A stretch of DNA of 64,000 nucleotides. It comes from JBBBNV01 sp037137075. GTDB taxonomy: Bacteria > Bacillota > Bacilli > Paenibacillales > NBRC-103111. This document shows, piece by piece, positions 1 to 8,532 of the stretch. Numbering within the stretch: position 1 is the stretch's first letter; every line of letters begins with the position of its first letter. Location of the stretch: assembly GCF_037137075.1 (NCBI RefSeq), contig NZ_JBBBNV010000009.1:1-64000 (forward strand), in the 5' to 3' direction. A program made the position numbers and the translations under genes. The notes beneath the pieces are model-generated. The model saw only the letters and a list, made by a program, of their open reading frames with translations. It was not told the origin of the DNA and made no database searches.

Positions 1-2106
1 GCGCAGGAGATTACCATCACCAACACCGGCACCGGAACGATTACCGGGTTGGCAGCGGCATTGGGCGGCACGGATTACGAGATCAGCACGGCGTTGTCGG
101 CGACCAGCATCAACGCAGGCGGCACGGCTACGGTGAGCGTCCGCCCGAAGACCGGCCTGACCGCTGACACCTACACGGACACCCTGACGATTACCGGAGA
201 TAATGGCGTGTCCCAGACGGTGAGCCTGAGCTTCACCGTGAACGCGGCTGAATCTAATGTGCCGTCAGGAGTAACGGCAACTATTGGAAACGCTAAGGTT
301 ACATTAAACTGGAACCCGGTAGCCGGGGCCACCGGATATAAAATTTATCAATCTGTTGTATCAGGAGTATATAGCGATCCACTCGCAACAGTAGCAGCTG
401 CTGTTTACAGCTATGAATCTACCGGACTTGTTAATGGCATTACCTACTATTTTGTTATTCAAGCAACGAACAATGGTGTTGACAGTCCGAATTCTGCAGA
501 GGTCAGCGCAATGCCTCTGAATGTGCCCGGATCTCCTACAAACGTAAATGCTTTTGCAAGGGATGGGCAGGCAACCGTTACCTTTACTGCCCCTGCCGAT
601 AATGGAGGAAGTCCGGTAACAGGCTATGCGGTAACCGCAAGCCCCGGCAATATCACGGTTACGGGTACGGGAACCACCATCACGGTAACCGGCTTGACCA
701 ACGGTACAACCTATACCTTTACAGTCACTGCAGTGAATGCCGCCGGAAACAGTGCAGCTTCAGATCCCTCCAATTCAGTAACTCCGTACAAGCAGTCCAG
801 TAGATCTGGAGGTAGTACTCCTTCAGCTTCTACTGAACCAACGACACCAGCGGAGACCGGTGTAATCGTTCTTGTTAACGGTAAGTCTGAAAATGCAGGT
901 AAGGCAACTACCACAAAAGACGGTGAAAGAACGGTCACAACCATTGCTGTAGACCAGGCCAAGCTTGAGCAAAGGCTGTCTCAGGAAGACAAAAACGCAG
1001 TGGTTACCATACCCGTCAACACACAATCCGATGTAATAATCGGAGAGTTGAATGGACAAATGGTGAAAAACTTGCAGGATAAAACCGCGGTTTTGCAGCT
1101 TCGAACAGAAAGCGCCAGCTATTCGTTGCCGTCACAGCAGCTTGATCTTGCGGCTATCTCGGCACTCCTGGGCCAGAACGTCGAACTGAAGGACATTAAG
1201 CTGCAAGTGGAAATTGCAAAATCTCCCGCTGAAACAGTTAAGATTGTAGAAAGCTCTGCCCAAAAAGGCGAATTCGCTATTGTGGCTCCGCCTATGGACT
1301 TCAGCGTAACTGTCAGCAGCAACGGGAAAAGCACGGAAATGACTAAGTTCAGTGTTTACGTAGAAAGAACCGTACTGATACCTGACGGAGTCGACCCTAA
1401 CAAGATCACTACTGGTATTGTTGTGGATCCTGACGGGACGGTAAGGCATGTTCCGACCAAAGTAACGTCCATCGACGGAAAATATTACGCAATCATCAAC
1501 AGCTTAACCAACAGTACTTATTCCGTTGTTTGGCATCCTCAAGAATATATGGATGCCGCCAACCATTGGGCAAAAGAAGCGATCAACGACATGGGTTCCA
1601 GGATGGTAGTCACTGGAGTAGGCAATGACTTATATGAGCCTGACAGAGATATCACCCGTGCTGAATTTGCGACTATTGTCGTAAGAGCCTTAGGCTTGAA
1701 GCCGGGAACCGGAAACAGTCCATTTACCGATGTAAGCTCTTCGGAGTGGTATAGCCCCTATATCCAAACAGCCGCGGAATATGCAATTGTTTCGGGATAC
1801 GGGGATGGAGAATACGGACCCATGGACAAAATTACTCGTGAGCAGGCCATGGTCATGATCGCAAGAGCAATGAACATTACGGGACTCAAATCCGGGGTTG
1901 CCGAAACTGAAGCGGATTTCTCACTATCAGTCTTCGGTGATTGGCAGCAAGCTTCCTCTTGGGCGAAGGAATATATCGCAGCCTGCGTCAAGGCTGGACT
2001 TGTGTCCGGTAAAGAGGGAAATTTGCTGGAGCCGGAAGAGCATATCACAAGGGCGGAAGTTGCGGTCATCGTCAAAAGACTGCTTCAAAAGTCACATTTG
2101 ATATAA
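1..2106 (+). CDS. Fibronectin-III / SLH-domain surface protein, 5' partial
   Basis: Secreted cell-surface protein whose N-terminus lies before the window: the reading frame is open from base 1, and the first in-frame start-like codon (TTG at 49) is internal. Visible in order: an Ig-like tandem domain (about the first 80 residues), two fibronectin type III domains (roughly residues 85-260, with GLTNGTTYTFTVTAVN typical of FnIII), a Ser/Thr/Pro linker, a beta-rich region, then three S-layer homology repeats in the last 190 residues (DITRAEFATIVVRALGL, KITREQAMVMIARAM, HITRAEVAVIVKRLL). In Paenibacillus, SLH repeats bind pyruvylated secondary cell-wall polymer, so the protein is probably wall-anchored. 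A hairpin follows the stop. The substrate or partner cannot be told. Confidence 0.9.
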   Translation, partial: AQEITITNTGTGTITGLAAALGGTDYEISTALSATSINAGGTATVSVRPKTGLTADTYTDTLTITGDNGVSQTVSLSFTVNAAESNVPSGVTATIGNAKVTLNWNPVAGATGYKIYQSVVSGVYSDPLATVAAAVYSYESTGLVNGITYYFVIQATNNGVDSPNSAEVSAMPLNVPGSPTNVNAFARDGQATVTFTAPADNGGSPVTGYAVTASPGNITVTGTGTTITVTGLTNGTTYTFTVTAVNAAGNSAASDPSNSVTPYKQSSRSGGSTPSASTEPTTPAETGVIVLVNGKSENAGKATTTKDGERTVTTIAVDQAKLEQRLSQEDKNAVVTIPVNTQSDVIIGELNGQMVKNLQDKTAVLQLRTESASYSLPSQQLDLAAISALLGQNVELKDIKLQVEIAKSPAETVKIVESSAQKGEFAIVAPPMDFSVTVSSNGKSTEMTKFSVYVERTVLIPDGVDPNKITTGIVVDPDGTVRHVPTKVTSIDGKYYAIINSLTNSTYSVVWHPQEYMDAANHWAKEAINDMGSRMVVTGVGNDLYEPDRDITRAEFATIVVRALGLKPGTGNSPFTDVSSSEWYSPYIQTAAEYAIVSGYGDGEYGPMDKITREQAMVMIARAMNITGLKSGVAETEADFSLSVFGDWQQASSWAKEYIAACVKAGLVSGKEGNLLEPEEHITRAEVAVIVKRLLQKSHLI

Positions 2107-2120
2107 GACTACAGGAATAA

Positions 2121-2163
2121 ACACAAAGAACCTGCCTTTATGTGAATGGCAGGTTCTTTGTGT
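2121..2163. terminator. Hairpin terminator after SLH gene
   Basis: Perfect 16-bp inverted repeat (2121-2136 with 2148-2163, 11-nt loop) just after the SLH gene's TAA. There is no long T-run, but the stem ends A/T-rich on both sides, so it could act in either direction. Confidence 0.6.
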
Positions 2164-2355
2164 TCTCTATCGAAAAAAATTGGCTCAAGTGAAGCGTTCA
2201 ATATAACGCCATCAGATGGGGCACGCACAGTTCCGGCCGGTTAAACACCCTTATGGTGGACACTGCACCGCTTATTCAATATAGCGCTTAGATTTACTCG
2301 TAAATGCTTCGATTTACTGCCGAATGAGTATTTTAATAAGTATTTGGCACAATTT

Positions 2356-2736
2356 TCAGACTTTTATCGTCTTAGCCTTGATAGTTCCTTGTTTAATGGC
2401 ATCCATGTATTCGTACGGGGATAGATCGTAGATGCTGCCATGAATGCGGATCCGATTGTAATCCTGAATAAAGTCGCTCACGATTATATACGCCTGTTGA
2501 TAAGTCTCGAATTCATGCCGCTGGTAACACTCTTGTTCGATGATCGAATGATATGATTCGATATGGGCGTTCTTATTCGGCGTTTTTGGCGGAATGCGCT
2601 CATGAATCATCTCGAAGCGGTTTCAAGCCTCTTCGAATAAATGGCTAATAAATTGTGGACCGTTGTCTGAGCGAATGACAGGCTTATTCTCTTTATCAAA
2701 GAGCCGACGCTTCATAAGCGCTTCCTGCGTGATTTG
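2356..2736 (-). pseudogene. IS3-family transposase (integrase core) remnant
   Basis: C-terminal fragment of an IS3-type DDE transposase: VIRSDNGPQFIS carries the second catalytic Asp and NAHIESYHSIIEQE the catalytic Glu. An in-frame TGA at 2623-2625 sits between FEEA and NRFEMIHERIPP, where the family usually has Cys (TGC to TGA). The 5' side is cut off at about 2737 by the IS630-type element. The same frame can be followed beyond that element at about 3967-4003 (reading YNKPLAANSL), suggesting the IS630 copy landed inside this gene. Clearly non-functional. Confidence 0.8.
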
Positions 2737-2763
2737 TACTAGTACTCTCTCAACCCTAATTGT
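2737..2763 (+). repeat. Left terminal inverted repeat of IS630 element
   Basis: Begins TACTAGTACTC and ends AATTGT. It matches the reverse complement of 3938-3966 with several mismatches and small gaps. Confidence 0.55.
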
Positions 2764-2812
2764 ATAGATTGGATAGATCTGGTATAGTAGTGCTAAAAAG
2801 AGGTTTTCATAC

Positions 2813-3953
2813 ATGCGTCCTATCCAATACCCTGTTCGCTTAACGACTGAAGAACGCGAGCAATTGCGTGCATTCATATCCAAAGGCAAAGCTGCGGCCC
2901 GATCGATCCGTCGCGCTCAGATCCTTCTGGCTGCCGATGAAAACAGGCCAGGCGGCTGCTTGAAAGAAGTAGAGATCGCCGAGCGTCTGCAGGTCCACGT
3001 CAACACCGTGTATAATGTTCGAAAAGCGTTTGCTGATCAAGGGTGGGACAGTGCAATCGGTCGAAAGAAACGACTCACACCACCTGTAGCGCCAAAGGTG
3101 ACAGGCGATGTTGAGGCAAAAATCATCGCGCTCAGTTGCAGCGCACCACCGGTTGGAAGAAGTCGCTGGACGTTGGATTTACTCGCCGACCGAGCGGTTG
3201 AATTGAACTACATCGACAGCATTTCCCATGAGACCGTCCGGAAGGTCTTAAAAAAACGAACTTAAACCTCATCTTCGTAAATGTTGGTGTATCCCACCTG
3301 AGCAAAACGCGGCGTTTGTTGCCGCCATGGAAGATGTGCTGGACGTTTATCAATTACCTTACGACGCCGATTGTCCGGTGATCTGCATGGATGAGAAGCC
3401 GTACCAACTGTTGGATGAAGCTCGCGAACCGATTCCGATGAAGGCAGCCAAGCCTCGTCGGGAAGATAGCGAATACGTTCGACACGGAACGTGCAGCATC
3501 TTTGTCTTTACAGAACCCTTGGCAGGTTGGCGGCATGTTGCGGTACGGGAGCAACGAACCCGTATCGACTGGGCAGAGCAAGTTCGCGAATTGCTGGACG
3601 TCCATTATCCAAATGCGCCAAAGATAAAATTGGTCATGGACAATCTAAACACACATTCCATTGCCTCGCTCTATCAGGCTTTTGAGCCTGAAACCGCCAG
3701 ACGCTTGGCGAAGCGACTGGAAATCCACTACACACCCAAACATGGAAGCTGGCTAAATATCGCAGAGATTGAGCTCAGTGTGATGACCAGCCAATGCTTG
3801 GGACGACGCATCCCCTCCATTCCTGAATTGGCACGCGAACTGTCCGCATAGGAATGCGCTCGAAACGAGCGTCAGAAAGGCGTGGATTGGCAATTCACAA
3901 CAGCCGATGCTCGAATTAAGCTAAAGCGGCTTTATCCACAATTTAAAAGTTGA
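2813..3953 (+). pseudogene. IS630-family transposase, frameshifted and with an amber stop
   Basis: N-terminal helix-turn-helix part (2813-3265) and DDE catalytic part (from about 3255, frame +1). The frame changes at a run of seven A (3250-3256); six A would restore LKKNELKP, the normal family sequence, so one base has been gained. The catalytic part shows CMDEKPYQ, LVMDNLNTH and HGSWLNIAEIE, the three DDE blocks. A TAG at 3849-3851 replaces a Trp codon, and the frame then reads ECARNERQKGVDWQFTTADA to a TGA at 3951-3953. Two independent lesions make it inactive unless the A-run slips. An AGAGG-like site lies just before the ATG. Confidence 0.85.
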
Positions 3954-3966
3954 TTCGATACTAGTA
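3938..3966 (-). repeat. Right terminal inverted repeat of IS630 element
   Basis: Ends in TACTAGTA, with TGATT and ACAATTTAAAAG inward. Imperfect inverted copy of 2737-2763. Confidence 0.55.
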
Positions 3967-4058
3967 AAGAGTTTGCGGCGAGAGGTTTATTATAAACCCG
4001 GGAACGTTAAGTCCTATCCGGAATATGACAGCAGTGAACCATGCCTATACTAGAAAAG

Positions 4059-4104
4059 AGACCCTCCAACGCCGCTGCTGCGGCGTTGAAGGGTCTTCTT
4101 TTTT
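4059..4104. terminator. Strong intrinsic terminator, bidirectional
   Basis: 17-bp GC-rich stem (4059-4075 with 4080-4096, loop TGCT) followed by TCTTTTTT on the plus strand. On the minus strand the stem is followed by CTTTTCTA, so it also serves the Ser/Thr kinase gene ending at 4185. Confidence 0.85.
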
Positions 4105-4184
4105 CGGCAGGCCAGGCAGGATTCAAAAAAGCGCAATGCCCTGCCTGGGCGGACAGCCGGCTCTTAACGCCCGGCCCCGGCTAT

Positions 4185-5138
4185 TTACCGTGAGCTTCCG
4201 CGATTTCGGACAAATCGGGCCTGAAGCCGCAGCTTCCGGCATTCGAGCTGAACCGCCGTTTGCAGCAGCTTGACGGAGCCGCACCGGCGCTCCTGGCGCA
4301 CAGCCAGCCCCCACCGGATCATCCAGGCTAGAAGCGGCGACACGGATTTGTTGTGCTGTCTGACGGGCGGCAGATGGTCCTCGAACAGCCGGCGCGATAC
4401 ATCCAGCGGCGCTTGCCCGCAGCAGTAATAATACAATGTGGCAGCCAGACTGTATACGTCCGAGTGGACCCCCTGTCTGGACCGCTCCGAATAAAACTCG
4501 AGCGGCGAGTACCCTGTGGATGTGAAAATAGCGTGGCGCTTCTCCCGCTCGAAATACACAGCCGATCCAAAGTCGATCAGCTTCGGGCTGCCATCCTTCC
4601 CGATAATGATATTCGCCGGCTTAATATCCCGGTGCAGGACGCCTTGGCTGTGAATGTAGCGGAGCGCATCCATAAGCGGGAGCACGATGTTTTCAAAAAA
4701 ATCGGCGGCAACGTCCGGATGGGACCACGAGTCAAGCTCATCCAGCCGGCGGCCGTAGCAGTAATCAGTAACGAAATAACAGGTATGATTCGCTTCCACG
4801 TGTCCGACATAGGCGGCTATGCTCGGATGAGCCAATGATTTTACAATCATCACCTCGCGCATAAAAGCCTGCAGCAGCTCTTCATACTTGCCCTTCAGAG
4901 ACGGCTGACGGCAAATAACGGAGGTACGGTCTGTATCGCGCAGCGCCAGCTGGCACGGAAAAAACTCCTTGACCGCCACCTTCCGGCCGTCTTTTCCGGT
5001 CGCCAAATAAACGATTGACAGCTCACTGGAGGAAATGACGTGCTTCAGCTTATATTCGCCGTTCAGCACCGTATTTCTTCTTAACGCATACTCCAGCTCA
5101 GGCTTCTGTTCAGGCCTTCTTCGCATTGCTCTCCTCAA
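4185..5138 (-). CDS. Serine/threonine protein kinase (Hanks type)
   Basis: 317-residue soluble eukaryote-like kinase. Catalytic features: Lys57 in VAVKEF, catalytic loop HRDIKPANI (Asp171), DFG at 189-191, activation-segment YSPLEFY in place of APE, and a later SDVYSLAATLY helix. The glycine-rich loop is abnormal: ISSSELSIVYLA stands where GxGxxG is expected. There is no transmembrane helix and no PASTA or sensor domain, so it is just a kinase domain with short basic ends. It stands alone between a terminator and a minus-strand operon. Its substrates are unknown. Protein kinase activity is likely but the altered loop leaves doubt. Confidence 0.85.
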   Translation of the reverse strand: MRRAMRRRPEQKPELEYALRRNTVLNGEYKLKHVISSSELSIVYLATGKDGRKVAVKEFFPCQLALRDTDRTSVICRQPSLKGKYEELLQAFMREVMIVKSLAHPSIAAYVGHVEANHTCYFVTDYCYGRRLDELDSWSHPDVAADFFENIVLPLMDALRYIHSQGVLHRDIKPANIIIGKDGSPKLIDFGSAVYFEREKRHAIFTSTGYSPLEFYSERSRQGVHSDVYSLAATLYYYCCGQAPLDVSRRLFEDHLPPVRQHNKSVSPLLAWMIRWGLAVRQERRCGSVKLLQTAVQLECRKLRLQARFVRNRGSSR

Positions 5139-5356
5139 CAGCCTTTCATCGGATATTTCAACGGTTTGTTTCCCTTTTATCCTGTCGACGACTGTATTTT
5201 ATCATGTTCCTTCACCGGCGGCATGGATTTTGGACAAGATAGTAGAAAATGCTCAGTATTTCCCACAACCAGGACAAAGGTCGGGGGCCCCTTGGATTTC
5301 ATGCTTTCCAACGATCATAGGACGGTGTGGCATGAGACTGGCCGGCCGTCTGCACA

Positions 5357-5397
5357 AAAGGCCACCCTGCGGGCGGCAGTCCCGCAGGGTGGCCTTT
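5357..5397 (-). terminator. Terminator at the end of the glcDF end of the operon
   Basis: Perfect 17-bp stem (5357-5373 with 5381-5397, 7-nt loop), ending in CCTTTTGTG on the minus strand, 15 bp after the glcF stop. Confidence 0.8.
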
Positions 5398-5411
5398 GTA
5401 TACCTCATCTC

Positions 5412-6941
5412 TCATTTCGCCGGAACCAGGCGCTCCGCCAGGAAGTCCACCACATGACCAGCCTGCATCGTGCCTGCAGCATCGTGCTTGTCGATTCCCA
5501 GCTTCATTTGCAGCAGGCAGCCGGGATTGCTGGTCAGCAGACAATCCGGCGCGGCCGCTTGTACATGCGCCATCTTATGGTCCAGAATTTGGCCTGCCAT
5601 GTCCGGCTGGGTCAAATTATAAATCCCCGCCGAGCCGCAGCAGCGATCCGCTTCCTTCATTTCGGTAAAAACGGCCCCCTCTACCTGCTTCATCAGTCGG
5701 CGCGGCGCATCCGAAGATCGCATGACGTTGCGGAGATGGCAGGAATCCTGATACGTAATACGGACCGCGGAGCCGGAAAATTGCAGCGCCCGTCCGAAGC
5801 GCACCAGCAGGTCCGAGATGTCGAACACCCGTGAGGCAAACCATTCCGCCCCTTCCTTCCAGTCGGGGTCCTCATGCAGCAGATGGCCGTACTCGACCAT
5901 GCTGGCGCCGCAGCCGCCTGCATTGGAAGCAATATAATCTACTCCAGCCGCCTGGAATACTTGAATATTGCGCCGTGCGAGCCCTCTGGCCTGCTCTGCC
6001 TCGCCGCTGTGAGCATGCAGCGCGCCGCAGCAGTTTTGATCCGGCGGGATAACGACCTCAAAGCCCGCCTCCGTCAGCAGCTTGACCGTATTCACATTCG
6101 TCCCGGCAAACAGCACGTCCATAATACAGCCCCGGAACAAGCCTACCGTCGCGATCTTCTCCCCTTTGGCCGGATGCCTCTCGCCAATTAGGCCGATAAC
6201 CCCTTGATAGGACGCTTCCGGCATAATCCGCTCCATCGCCTGCAGATGAGGCGGAAAAAGCTTCATCAGCCCGGTTTTGCGCGCCGCCTGATTCAGCTTC
6301 CATTTCTGCGCCAGTCGCAGTGCCCCGCCCAGGAGCCGCATCCGCTGCTGATAAGGGAACAGCTGCTGGAAGGCAATCCGCCGGACCGCCCGTATCCATG
6401 GACGATGCGTTTGGGTATGATCCTCCAGCGCATCCCGGGTTTGCTCGATGAGATGGCCGTACTGAACGCCCGCAGGACAAACCGGCTCGCAAGCACGGCA
6501 GCCCAAGCAATGATTCATTTGTTCTTCAAAATCATGATTCGGCTCCATGAGCCCGTCTACAGCAGCCTTCATTAGTGAAATTCGCCCGCGCGGCGATTCC
6601 TGCTCCACTCCCGTCTCCCGAAAGGTCGGACAGGCTGGCAGGCAAAAGCCGCAGCGCATACAATTGGTCAGCTGCTCATAATCAAGCCGGGCAGCCAGCT
6701 TCTCGGTCAGCGGCTGATAAGGAGATAGGGCAGCGGGAGCGGATTGTATTCCCCCGGATGGAGACGGAGCAGTCAAGGAAGACGGAATGCCGGCGCCCGT
6801 AAGAGCTGCTTGGCTTCCTGCCATGTGGCTAGTCCCGGCAGGCCGGGCTCCTGTTATGGCTTCCCCGGTGCGATTGTGCTCCTGGTTGCCAGCCGCAGGT
6901 TGCGGTTGTACAGCTTGCCGTCCAGCTTCAGCCACGGTCAA
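5412..6941 (-). CDS. glcF: Glycolate oxidase iron-sulfur subunit
   Basis: 509-residue partner of GlcD that passes electrons from glycolate oxidation towards the membrane quinone pool. It has two ferredoxin-like cysteine clusters, CMRCGFCLPACP and CLGCRACEPVCP (about residues 94-160), then two CCG domains (NCCGALHAHSGEAE and DRCCGSAGIYNLTQPD). The first ~75 residues form a Pro/Ala/Gly-rich extension not usual in GlcF (about 440 residues). The start is likely TTG at 6941, or GTG at 6935, overlapping the glcD stop, so the two are translationally coupled. In context it would oxidise glycolate released by the RuBisCO-like pathway upstream. The fold and family are secure; the exact start is not. 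Confidence 0.9.
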   Translation of the reverse strand: MTVAEAGRQAVQPQPAAGNQEHNRTGEAITGARPAGTSHMAGSQAALTGAGIPSSLTAPSPSGGIQSAPAALSPYQPLTEKLAARLDYEQLTNCMRCGFCLPACPTFRETGVEQESPRGRISLMKAAVDGLMEPNHDFEEQMNHCLGCRACEPVCPAGVQYGHLIEQTRDALEDHTQTHRPWIRAVRRIAFQQLFPYQQRMRLLGGALRLAQKWKLNQAARKTGLMKLFPPHLQAMERIMPEASYQGVIGLIGERHPAKGEKIATVGLFRGCIMDVLFAGTNVNTVKLLTEAGFEVVIPPDQNCCGALHAHSGEAEQARGLARRNIQVFQAAGVDYIASNAGGCGASMVEYGHLLHEDPDWKEGAEWFASRVFDISDLLVRFGRALQFSGSAVRITYQDSCHLRNVMRSSDAPRRLMKQVEGAVFTEMKEADRCCGSAGIYNLTQPDMAGQILDHKMAHVQAAAPDCLLTSNPGCLLQMKLGIDKHDAAGTMQAGHVVDFLAERLVPAK

Positions 6942-8343
6942 TCACCCGCCTTTTCCGGGTTTCCTTGGCAAACAGCTTGCCGGGGTTCAGCAGATTGTGC
7001 GGGTCAAACGATTGCTTGATGGCCCGCATGACATCGATTCCGGCACGGCCCACCTTCCATTCCAAATAAGGAGCCTTCACCGCGCCGACCCCATGCTCGC
7101 CGGTAATCGTGCCCCCGAGCCGAATCGCCGCCTCGAAAATTTCGGCGAACGCCTCCTCCACGCGGTGGATTTCTTCATGATTCCGTGCGTCAGTTGTCGC
7201 CGTCGGGTGCAGATTACCGTCACCGGCATGGCCGAAGGTGCAAATTTGCACCTCGTATTTTTGGGCAATCCGGTTAATTTCAAGTACCATTTCCGCGATT
7301 TTGGACCGCGGCACCGTGGCATCCTCCAGAATCGTAGTCGGCCGCAGCCGGGCCAGCGCAGTAAAAGCGCTGCGGCGTGCCGTCAGCAGCTTTAACGCTT
7401 CTTCCTCACTTGCCGCCACCGAGACGCGGTCGGCCTGCTCAGCCAGACAAATCGCTTCGATCCGGGCGATATCCCGCTCCACCGTCTCCTGTTCCCCGTC
7501 CTGCTCGATCAGCAGAATCGCGTTCATATCCAGCGGCAGGCCCAGCTTGGCGAAATCGTCAACAACACGAATCGTCGGGTTGTCCAGAAACTCCAGGGTA
7601 GCCGGTATAATACGCTGCTCAATGATTTTGGACACCGTACGCGCCGCTCCGTACAAATCCTTGTACATGGCGAGCATCGTTTTTTTGTACCGGGGCGGGG
7701 GAATCAGCTTCAGCGTAGCCTCAGTAATGATGGCCAGCGTTCCCTCCGAGCCGACCAGCAGCTTCGTCAGGTCATAGCCTGCGACATCCTTCATCAGCTT
7801 GCCGCCGGTCCGGATAATCTCGCCGTTTGGCAGCACGGCCTCCAGGCCGATCACATAATCCTTGGTTGTACCGTACTTCAATCCGCGCAGGCCGCCCGAG
7901 CATTCGGCAATGTTGCCGCCAATCGTTGAAATGGACATCGAGCTGGGATCCGGGGGATAAAATAAGCCCAGCTCCTCCACCTTTGTAATAAACTCCTTCG
8001 TAATCAGTCCCGGTTGAACCGTCGCCGTTAAGTTCTCCAGATCGAACTCCAGGATCTGGTTCATTCTATGCATCACCATCACAACGCCCCCCTGCAGGGG
8101 CACCGTACCGCCGCACAGGTTCGTGCCTGATCCGCGGCTGATGACCGGGATTCCGTCTTCAGCCAGACGCTTCATAACGGCCGCAACCTGCCGGGTATTC
8201 TCCGGGTAAACCACCGCATCCGGCAGCGCCTGGAGCATCGGTGTTCCATCATAGGAGTGGGTAATAAGCGAATTCATATCATCCTTGAAAAATGCGTCGC
8301 CGACAATGTGGCGCAAATCGTGCTTCACGGCTTCAGACAGCAC
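6928..8343 (-). CDS. glcD: Glycolate oxidase FAD-binding subunit
   Basis: 471-residue FAD-linked (PCMH/VAO-type) 2-hydroxyacid dehydrogenase converting glycolate to glyoxylate. FAD-binding region: RGSGTNLCGGTVP and ISTIGGNIAECSGGLRGLKYG; the C-terminal FAD-oxidase domain includes HAGDGNLHP and TGEHGVG. The GTG at 8343 is chosen because AGGAGG lies 8 nt before it and the resulting length matches the family; the frame stays open upstream to 8445 but with no better site. It overlaps glcF by 14 bp. A D-lactate dehydrogenase of the same family is the main alternative; the paired GlcF and the pathway favour glycolate. Confidence 0.9.
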   Translation of the reverse strand: MLSEAVKHDLRHIVGDAFFKDDMNSLITHSYDGTPMLQALPDAVVYPENTRQVAAVMKRLAEDGIPVISRGSGTNLCGGTVPLQGGVVMVMHRMNQILEFDLENLTATVQPGLITKEFITKVEELGLFYPPDPSSMSISTIGGNIAECSGGLRGLKYGTTKDYVIGLEAVLPNGEIIRTGGKLMKDVAGYDLTKLLVGSEGTLAIITEATLKLIPPPRYKKTMLAMYKDLYGAARTVSKIIEQRIIPATLEFLDNPTIRVVDDFAKLGLPLDMNAILLIEQDGEQETVERDIARIEAICLAEQADRVSVAASEEEALKLLTARRSAFTALARLRPTTILEDATVPRSKIAEMVLEINRIAQKYEVQICTFGHAGDGNLHPTATTDARNHEEIHRVEEAFAEIFEAAIRLGGTITGEHGVGAVKAPYLEWKVGRAGIDVMRAIKQSFDPHNLLNPGKLFAKETRKRRVIDRG

Positions 8344-8494
8344 TGTGCGCACCTCCTGGCTGTAGTTTCTTAGTTTAAGCGGTGTTTGCTCTATCCACCG
8401 AATTTTGAATGAATGGATGAAAAACAGCTGCCCCCGGTCAGTCAAACAGGCCGGATCTCCGGCCGTTATTCAGCCCGTGCCGCCGTTTCCAGCG

Positions 8495-8529
8495 CTGACA
8501 GCGCGCACCGGCATGGCGCGCGCTGTCAG
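8495..8529 (-). other. Intra-operon hairpin between DUF1537 kinase and glcD
   Basis: 12-bp perfect GC-rich stem (8495-8506 with 8518-8529) 3 bp after the kinase stop. No T-run follows, so it may be an mRNA-stabilising or processing hairpin rather than a full terminator. Confidence 0.5.
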
Positions 8530-8532
8530 TGA

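Larger units (their letters stand above)
2737..3966 (+). mobile_element. IS630-family insertion sequence, defective
   Basis: About 1.23 kb element containing a broken IS630-type transposase. The ends are imperfect inverted repeats: TACTAGTA at 2737-2744 and 3959-3966, each followed inward by a TCAAC block and then AATTGT. The family inserts at TA/CTAG-like targets; the palindromic CTAG at both edges fits a duplicated target or part of the terminal repeat. It splits an IS3-type remnant. Exact edges are inferred. Confidence 0.75.
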
